Assembly: GCA_016870485.1 (NCBI GenBank)
Contig: VGBM01000003.1
Location: 62,001 to 126,000 of the forward strand
Reading direction: 5' to 3'
DNA: 64,000 nt
From: Actinomycetota bacterium
Lineage (GTDB): Bacteria > Actinomycetota > Thermoleophilia > Gaiellales > F1-60-MAGs149
The notes under the pieces are model-generated. The model saw only the letters and a list, made by a program, of their open reading frames with translations, searched no databases and was not told the origin of the DNA. Position 1 is the stretch's first letter; the number at the start of each line of letters is the position of its first letter. A program made the position numbers and the translations under genes. Shown here in pieces: positions 59,029 through 64,000 of the stretch.

Positions 59029-59034
59029 AGCCTA
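59029..59034 (-). promoter_or_regulatory. -10 box of the 79-aa protein gene (leaderless)
   Basis: Reads TAGGCT on the minus strand, 6 bases before ATG 59022. Confidence 0.5.
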
Positions 59035-59054
59035 CGGCGCGGCGGGCGGTCCGG

Positions 59055-59558
59055 CTAGGCGCCGAGGCGCTTCGCGAGCGCGGCGTCGATCCGCTCGGCG
59101 GTCCTGTCCTCGGAGAGGCGCAGCGCCTCGCCGACCTCGCGGGCGTACGCCTTGCGCACCCGGTCGAGCAGGGCGCGCTGGCCGTCGTTGAGCTTGCGCG
59201 CCTCCTGCGCGTCGATCAGGGACGCCAGCACCTCGACCATGCCCTCGAGCTCACCCTCCGCGAAGCGGTCCTTGAGCAGGCGCCCGTCGCGGTTCCAGGG
59301 GATCGGCTCGTCGCGGTCGGATGCGAGGCGCTCGAGGGAGCGCTCGGCGGCGGCCTTTGTGGTGACGGGCCGCAGCCCGCGCTCGACGGCCCGCTCGAGC
59401 GGGACGGTGACGCTCATCTTCGAGTCGAGCACGAACAGGTCGACGACCGTGACGCGCTTGCCGAGCATCTCGCGCTCGCCGATGCCCTCGACGCGCGCGA
59501 AGCCCTCCGGCCCGAACACGACCGTCTTGCCCTTCTCGAACTGCGCCACCTTCGCCAT
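59055..59558 (-). CDS. carD: CarD/CdnL-family RNA polymerase-binding regulator
   Basis: Binds the beta subunit of RNA polymerase and stabilises open promoter complexes, especially at rRNA and housekeeping promoters. The 167-aa protein has the N-terminal Tudor-like RNAP-interaction domain (GKTVVFGPEGFARVEGI, LDSKMSVTVPLER) and the C-terminal helical DNA-binding domain ending with LRLSEDRTAERIDAAL. AGGAG precedes ATG 59558. Its presence fits an actinobacterium with weak -35 elements. Confidence 0.9.
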   Translation of the reverse strand: MAKVAQFEKGKTVVFGPEGFARVEGIGEREMLGKRVTVVDLFVLDSKMSVTVPLERAVERGLRPVTTKAAAERSLERLASDRDEPIPWNRDGRLLKDRFAEGELEGMVEVLASLIDAQEARKLNDGQRALLDRVRKAYAREVGEALRLSEDRTAERIDAALAKRLGA

Positions 59559-59583
59559 GCTGCTCCTGATTGCCGGAGACCAC

Positions 59584-59589
59584 AGAATA
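59584..59589 (-). promoter_or_regulatory. -10 box of carD
   Basis: Reads TATTCT on the minus strand, 25 bases before ATG 59558, with CAGGAGC between. Confidence 0.5.
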
Positions 59590-59651
59590 CGTCAGGACGG
59601 CGGGTTTCCCGCCGGTCGCCGGCGGGCACTCCGCGCCCCCGGCGGCTCAGG

Positions 59652-59657
59652 TACGCT
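59652..59657 (+). promoter_or_regulatory. -10 box of the 65-aa membrane protein gene
   Basis: TACGCT, 34 bases before ATG 59692; a GAGG site precedes the start. Confidence 0.4.
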
Positions 59658-59691
59658 CCCGGCGGCACGTCCCACGACACGAGGTCGATCG

Positions 59692-59889
59692 ATGCTCCGC
59701 CGAGTCCTCCCGCTCACGCTCTTCCTGCTCCTCCTGATCCCCGCCGCCGCGTTCGGCAGCGAGGCCGAGATGGAGGGGCACAAGGAGTACGTGACCGAGT
59801 TCTTCATCGGCATGATCGTCCTGATCCTGCTCGTGTTCGCGCTGATCGCGGGCTTCGAGGCGCGCCGCGCGCGCCGCAACGCCGAGTAG
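59692..59889 (+). CDS. Small exported/membrane protein
   Basis: A 65-aa protein with a signal-like first segment (RVLPLTLFLLLLIPAAAFG, a possible cleavage before SEAEM), a short charged stretch (EGHKEYVTEF) and one span (FIGMIVLILLVFALIAGF), then RRARRN. No family is known. The long in-frame extension upstream is antisense to carD and was excluded. Confidence 0.7.
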   Translation: MLRRVLPLTLFLLLLIPAAAFGSEAEMEGHKEYVTEFFIGMIVLILLVFALIAGFEARRARRNAE

Positions 59890-59892
59890 CGC

Positions 59893-61752
59893 CTACCCGG
59901 ACGCCCCGCGCCGTACGATCCGCTCGTCCCCTGTGCGGCGCGTGATCCGGTCCGCGTCCATGCGCTCGAGCAGGGCCTGCGCCACCCGCCGCGACGAGTC
60001 CGTGGCGTCCCGCAGCTCCGCGAGGGTGATCGCCGCGCCGTCCGCGCAGCGCTCCCGCACGATCGCCACCGCCCGCTCGTAGGCGGCGCGGTCGACGACG
60101 AGGCCGCCGGGCAGCCGCGCGATCGCGCGGTCGCGATCGAGCTGGGCGAGGACCGCCCAGGCGTCGTCGGCGGGCAGCGCGAGGGCCCCGGCGAGGTCGG
60201 CCTCGCGGTGCGTCGCGAAGGGCTCGGCGGCGAGCCGCTCCACGACGCCACGGGCCGCCTCGGGGACGGCGGCGGGCGCGGCGCCCGGCAGGCGCAGCCC
60301 GCCGCCCGCGCGCTCGACCCGGCCCTCGGCCACGAGCCGCTCGACGAGGGCGTCGCGCCACGGCGTCTCGCGCAGGAGCGCGCCGAGGGGCAGCGCCGGG
60401 TCGTGCGGGTGCGCCGCTCGGCGGGCGGACAGGCGCTCGGTGACGGCGGCCGCGATGGCCGCGTAGGCGGGGCCGCCGAGGCGCCAGTCACCGAGCGCGA
60501 CGACCCCGGGGGCGGCGTCGAGGGCGGCGGCCGCCGCGTGAGGCTCGAGCAGTCCGCGGGCGACGAGGTCGTCCGAGCGCAGGGCGCCGCCGGCGAGCGC
60601 GGCGCGGGCGATCGCCACGGGGTCGTCCCCCGCGTAGAGGGCGAGGCGGGCCAGATCGGCCGCGGCGCCCGCGTGGCGCGGCGGGGCCGGGTCGAGGACG
60701 CGGCCACCGGCGACGGTGCCGGGCGGGGCGAGGCGGCGCAGCACGACGCGGTCGCCGCGCAGGGCCGCGAGCGGCGCGTCGAGGCGCAGCTGCGCGAGGC
60801 CGCGACCGCCGGCGGGCACGGCGCCGGCGTCGAGCACGACCGCGCGGGCGTGGGCGAGGGCGGTGCCGTGGAGGACCTCGACGTGCTCGCCGTGGGCGAG
60901 GCCCGCGTCGGGCAGGCAGGCGACCTCGACGTCGAGCCGGTAGGACGGGTCGGTCGGCGGCCCCGTCCACAGCACCGACCCCGGGGGGACGTTGTCGCGC
61001 TCGACGCCGACGAGGGCCGCCGCGACGCGGCTGCCCGCCGGCGCCTCCGCGACCGGGCCCCCGTGCACCTCGAGCGAGCGCACCCGCGCGGTCGCGCCGC
61101 CCGGGCGCGCCTCGACGTGGTCGCCGACCTGCAGCGTGCCCGACCAGAGCGTGCCCGTCGCGACGGTGCCGATCCCCCGCAGCGCGAAGGCGCGGTCGAC
61201 CGGCAGCCGCACGCGGCCCGTCGCGGCCCGGGGGGCGGTGCGCGCCGCCTGCTGGACGAGTGCCGCGACGAGCGCCTCGAGGCCCGTGCCCGCGGCGGCG
61301 GAGACGGGCACGACCGGGGCGTCGGCGAGGGGCGTGCCGGCGAGCGCCGCGCGCACGTCGGCGGCCACCTCCGCGAGGCGCGCGGGTTCGGCGAGGTCGG
61401 CCTTGGTGATGGCCACGACGCCGTGCGCGACGCCGAGCAGGGCGAGGATCGCGAGGTGCTCCGTGGTCTGCGGCATCACGCCGTCGTCGGCGGCGACGCA
61501 GAGGAGCGCCAGGTCGATCCCGCTCGCCCCGCCGACCATGGTGCGCACGAAGCGCTCGTGGCCGGGGACGTCGACGACGCTGAGGCGCGACCCGTCGGGC
61601 AGTGCGAGCTCGGCGTAGCCGAGCACGATCGAGATCCCGCGCCGGCGCTCCTCCTCGAGGCGGTCCGTGTCGGTCCCCGTCAGCGCCCGCACGAGGCTGG
61701 TCTTGCCGTGGTCGACGTGGCCGGCCGTGCCGAGCGTCAGCCGCGGCGTCAT
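59893..61752 (-). CDS. selB: Selenocysteine-specific elongation factor
   Basis: Delivers selenocysteyl-tRNA to UGA codons that carry a downstream SECIS hairpin. The 619-aa protein starts [19 protein letters not shown] (G1), has [23 protein letters not shown] (G3), TKADL (G4), beta-barrel domains 2-3, and a C-terminal winged-helix array (~350-619) for SECIS binding. ATG 61752 overlaps the selA stop (ATGA); the upstream open frame is antisense/shadow over selA. Presence of selA and selB implies selenoproteins in this genome. Confidence 0.94.
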   Translation of the reverse strand: MTPRLTLGTAGHVDHGKTSLVRALTGTDTDRLEEERRRGISIVLGYAELALPDGSRLSVVDVPGHERFVRTMVGGASGIDLALLCVAADDGVMPQTTEHLAILALLGVAHGVVAITKADLAEPARLAEVAADVRAALAGTPLADAPVVPVSAAAGTGLEALVAALVQQAARTAPRAATGRVRLPVDRAFALRGIGTVATGTLWSGTLQVGDHVEARPGGATARVRSLEVHGGPVAEAPAGSRVAAALVGVERDNVPPGSVLWTGPPTDPSYRLDVEVACLPDAGLAHGEHVEVLHGTALAHARAVVLDAGAVPAGGRGLAQLRLDAPLAALRGDRVVLRRLAPPGTVAGGRVLDPAPPRHAGAAADLARLALYAGDDPVAIARAALAGGALRSDDLVARGLLEPHAAAAALDAAPGVVALGDWRLGGPAYAAIAAAVTERLSARRAAHPHDPALPLGALLRETPWRDALVERLVAEGRVERAGGGLRLPGAAPAAVPEAARGVVERLAAEPFATHREADLAGALALPADDAWAVLAQLDRDRAIARLPGGLVVDRAAYERAVAIVRERCADGAAITLAELRDATDSSRRVAQALLERMDADRITRRTGDERIVRRGASG

Positions 61753-63092
61753 CGGCAGGCGGCGACCCGCTCGGCCACGACGTCGACCTCGGCGTCGTCG
61801 AGCAGGGTGCGGCAGTCGAGCAGGAGCATGCCGTCCTCGAGCCGGCCGAGCACGGCCGGCGCGCCCGTGCGCAGGGCGGCGTGCAGGGCGCCCGTCGGGT
61901 CGGGCAGGGCGCAGGCCCAGCTCGCGAGGTCGACGGCGGGCAGGGCGCCGCCGCCGATGCGCGCCGCGCACGCCATGGCCTCGCCTCCGGTCAGGGCGGC
62001 GAGCCGCTCCGCCCGCGCCCGCACGTCGGCCTCGGGCCGGGCGATCGTGCGCCGCACGGGCACCGCCGCGCGGGCCCGGGCGGGGTCGGCGTGGAGGCGC
62101 AGGGTGGCGGCCAGCGCGGCGACACCGAGCCGGTCGATGCGCAGGGCGCGCGCGAGGGGGTGGCACCCGACGGCCTCCACGAGGTCGGCGCGGCCCGCAA
62201 TCAGGCCGGCCTGCGGGCCGCCGAGCAGCTTGTCGCCGGAGAACAGGACGAGGCCGGCGCCGGCCGCGATCGAGCCCGCCGCGTCCGGCTCGCCCGGGAG
62301 GTCGGGGTCGGGGTGGAGGAGCCCCGAGCCGACGTCGTCGACGACGGGGACGCCGCGTTCGCCGCCGAGGGCGGCCAGGTCGGCCACGCCGACCTCCTCG
62401 GTGAAGCCCACGATCCGGAAGTTCGAGGGGTGCGCGCGCAGGAGCAGCGCGGTGTCCGGGCCGATCGCCGCGGCGTAGTCCTCGAGGCGCGTGCGGTTCG
62501 TCGCGCCCACCTCCACCAGGCGCGCCCCGGCCTGCTCCATGATCTCGGGCAGCCGGAAGCCGTCGCCGATCTCGATCAGCTGCCCGCGCGACACCACGAC
62601 CTCCCGCCCCCGCGCGAGGGCGGCGAGCACCAGGACCAGCGCGCCCGCGCAGTTGTTGACCGCGAGGCCGGCCTCGGCGCCGACCAGCCGCGCGATCCGC
62701 GGCCCGAGGCGGGCCTGGCGCGAGCCGCGCTGGCCCGTCGCGAGGTCGAGCTCGAGGTCGGCGTAGCCGCCCGCCGTCGCGGCGACGGCCCGCACGGCCT
62801 CCGGGGCGAGCGGGGCGCGACCGAGGTTCGTGTGCACGACGACGCCCGTCGCGTTCACCACGCGCACGGGTCCTGGCGCGTCGAGCGCGAGGACGGCCGC
62901 GGCCACGAGCGCGGCTTCGGCGTCCCGGTCGGCGGCGGGCGCGGCGCCGTCGAGGAGCGCGGCGCGGCGCGCAGCGAGGGCGTCGCGGGCGAGCGCCGCG
63001 GCGCCCGCGTGGCCGAGCTCGGCGACGAGCCCCGCGAGGGCGGGCTCGGCGAGCACGCGGTCGACGGCCGGCAGCTGGCGCAGGGCCTCCAT
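61749..63092 (-). CDS. selA: L-seryl-tRNA(Sec) selenium transferase
   Basis: PLP enzyme that converts seryl-tRNA(Sec) to selenocysteyl-tRNA(Sec). The 447-aa protein has [40 protein letters not shown], and the PLP lysine in [18 protein letters not shown] (K288). The start is set by a -10 box 7 bases upstream. selC (tRNA-Sec) and selD (selenophosphate synthetase) are not in the window. Confidence 0.95.
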   Translation of the reverse strand: MEALRQLPAVDRVLAEPALAGLVAELGHAGAAALARDALAARRAALLDGAAPAADRDAEAALVAAAVLALDAPGPVRVVNATGVVVHTNLGRAPLAPEAVRAVAATAGGYADLELDLATGQRGSRQARLGPRIARLVGAEAGLAVNNCAGALVLVLAALARGREVVVSRGQLIEIGDGFRLPEIMEQAGARLVEVGATNRTRLEDYAAAIGPDTALLLRAHPSNFRIVGFTEEVGVADLAALGGERGVPVVDDVGSGLLHPDPDLPGEPDAAGSIAAGAGLVLFSGDKLLGGPQAGLIAGRADLVEAVGCHPLARALRIDRLGVAALAATLRLHADPARARAAVPVRRTIARPEADVRARAERLAALTGGEAMACAARIGGGALPAVDLASWACALPDPTGALHAALRTGAPAVLGRLEDGMLLLDCRTLLDDAEVDVVAERVAACR

Positions 63093-63099
63093 GGGCCGG

Positions 63100-63105
63100 A
63101 TAGTA
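63100..63105 (-). promoter_or_regulatory. -10 box of selAB (leaderless)
   Basis: Reads TACTAT on the minus strand, 7 bases before ATG 63092. Confidence 0.5.
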
Positions 63106-63155
63106 GGGCCGCCCGGGCTGCGGCGGGTCCGCGGGGCGGGCCGGGGGCGGTCTGG

Positions 63156-63161
63156 TACGGT
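63156..63161 (+). promoter_or_regulatory. -10 box of the GST gene
   Basis: TACGGT, 11 bases before ATG 63173, diverging from the selAB promoter. Confidence 0.4.
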
Positions 63162-63172
63162 CTGCGCCGGCG

Positions 63173-63841
63173 ATGCTACGTCTGTTCCAAATCACCGGCT
63201 CGTCGTCCTTTGCGGCCCGCGCGGCCCTCGAGGAGGCCGGTGCCGACTACGACGTCGCCAACGTGCACCCGCGCCACCGCGACCGCGACCCGGCGTTCGC
63301 CGCCGCCAACCCGCTGCTGCGCGTCCCGACGCTCGTCGACGGCGACAGCGCGGTCTACGAGACGGGCGCCGTGCTCCTGCACATCGGCGACCGCTTCCCG
63401 GCGGCCGACCTCCTGCCGCCGATCGGCGACCCGCTGCGCCCTGCCGCGTACCGCTGGGTGACGTGGCTGGCGAACACGCTGCACCCGGCCTGGTGGCCGC
63501 TGATGATCCCGCAGTTCATGAGCACCGACGAGTCGGCCGCCCCGGGCATCCGGGAGCGTGGCATCGTCAACATGGCCAAGCACGGCGACTACCTCGAGCG
63601 CGAGCTCGAGGGTCGCGAGTGGTGCCTCGGCGACCGCTTCTCCGTCGCCGACATCTACCTCTACATGCTGGTCGGCTGGCAGTCCTTCGTCGACGACGTC
63701 CTCGTCGGCGGCCCGAGCGTGCAGGGCCACTTCGCCCGCGTCGGCGAGCGCCCGGCGATCAGCCGGGCGCGCGAGCTCGACGACCTCACGCCCGACTTCC
63801 AGCGCAACCACCCCGAGCTGCGCGGCGGCGAGCCGATCTGA
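63173..63841 (+). CDS. Glutathione S-transferase-family protein
   Basis: A 222-aa GST-fold protein. N-terminal thioredoxin-like domain: ITGSSSFAARAALEEAGADY, NPLLRVPTLVDGD with the cis-Pro, and the YETGAVLLHIGDRF substrate-loop; C-terminal helical domain with GREWCLGDRFSVADIYLYML. Actinobacteria usually use mycothiol, so it may use another thiol or bind, not catalyse. A Ser/Thr near residue 10 could be the catalytic residue. Confidence 0.88.
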   Translation: MLRLFQITGSSSFAARAALEEAGADYDVANVHPRHRDRDPAFAAANPLLRVPTLVDGDSAVYETGAVLLHIGDRFPAADLLPPIGDPLRPAAYRWVTWLANTLHPAWWPLMIPQFMSTDESAAPGIRERGIVNMAKHGDYLERELEGREWCLGDRFSVADIYLYMLVGWQSFVDDVLVGGPSVQGHFARVGERPAISRARELDDLTPDFQRNHPELRGGEPI

Positions 63842-63868
63842 GGTCGCGGCCGGCCCCGGGGCCGTGCC

Positions 63869-64000
63869 TCAGCCGAGGAGGACGCGGAGCTCGCGCGGGG
63901 CGCGGAACTCCCAGCCGCGCACCGGCGGCTCGTGACCCGGCACGAGGCGGATCGCCGGAAAGCGCTCCCACAGCGCCTGGACGGCCATCTGCACCTGCAG
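63869..64000 (-). CDS. Probable cytochrome P450, C-terminal end (5' part outside window)
   Basis: The final 43 codons of a minus-strand frame, open at the window edge: MAVQALWERFPAIRLVPG and VRGWEFRAPRELRVLLG, then TGA. The pattern 'vAL.aLl.RFP.lrL ... vRGwefRgp..LpV' is what follows the haem-binding Cys loop in P450s, but the Cys loop itself is outside, so this is a likelihood, not a proof. Confidence 0.5.
   Translation of the reverse strand: MQVQMAVQALWERFPAIRLVPGHEPPVRGWEFRAPRELRVLLG

Noticed and set aside
61753-63195. Upstream extension of selB to 1100 codons
   Set aside because: It is a shadow of selA, low-complexity Arg/Gly/Pro; selB starts at the ATG that overlaps the selA stop.

Overview
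This 64 kb window comes from a very GC-rich, gene-dense bacterial chromosome. GTG starts are common, neighbouring genes overlap by ATGA/GTGA/TGATG, and there is almost no non-coding space (no gap exceeds 300 bases). Actinobacteria-type genes (CarD, futalosine menaquinone genes, many leaderless-looking genes) occur beside a Bacillus-style split cytochrome bc complex. My best guess is a deep-branching actinobacterium such as Thermoleophilia/Solirubrobacterales; this is inferred from gene content, not from a search. I see no rRNA, tRNA, CRISPR array, insertion sequence or prophage.

Layout: (1) 1-12 kb is a respiratory quinone and cytochrome region: kinase tail, hemB, an unknown helical protein, mqnL (UbiD type), msrB, qcrA-qcrB-qcrC, mqnM (UbiX type), menG, a polyprenyl diphosphate synthase, mqnE, mqnA and mqnC. 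It supplies most of the futalosine menaquinone pathway, the side chain, haem and the enzyme complex that oxidises menaquinol. (2) 12-21.7 kb holds rnd, then a surface-sugar cluster: DegT aminotransferase, DUF354 protein, CapD/WbpM-type dehydratase, LysR regulator, a GT4-GT2 fusion and a second GT4. (3) 21.7-36 kb is mixed metabolism: proBA, a class III aminotransferase, an orphan binding protein, hutH/hutD, a nicotinate phosphoribosyltransferase, methylmalonyl-CoA epimerase, ychF, a flavin monooxygenase and leuCD. (4) 36-46.5 kb has two MFS exporters, a CnoX-like thioredoxin, an acyl-CoA dehydrogenase pair with a TetR regulator, a DUF815 ATPase, a ureohydrolase, OsmC, and an acidic protein with a putative metal-binding tail. 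(5) 46.5-64 kb has a MacB-type ABC exporter, an SDR, an AEC permease, a secreted protein interrupted by an in-frame amber codon, a class II aldolase fusion, an unusual SF2 helicase with an acidic insert, infA, an M29 peptidase, CarD, selB-selA, a GST and the 3' end of a probable P450.

Two sequence-level observations stand out. First, a TANNNT-type (or CATNNT) -10 box lies 6-8 bases upstream of the start codon of about 20 genes, which points to widespread leaderless transcription and resolves several start sites. Second, at 51784-52980 a promoter, GTG start and textbook signal peptide are separated from a long conserved-looking exported domain by a single in-frame TAG, exactly at the expected signal-peptidase site.
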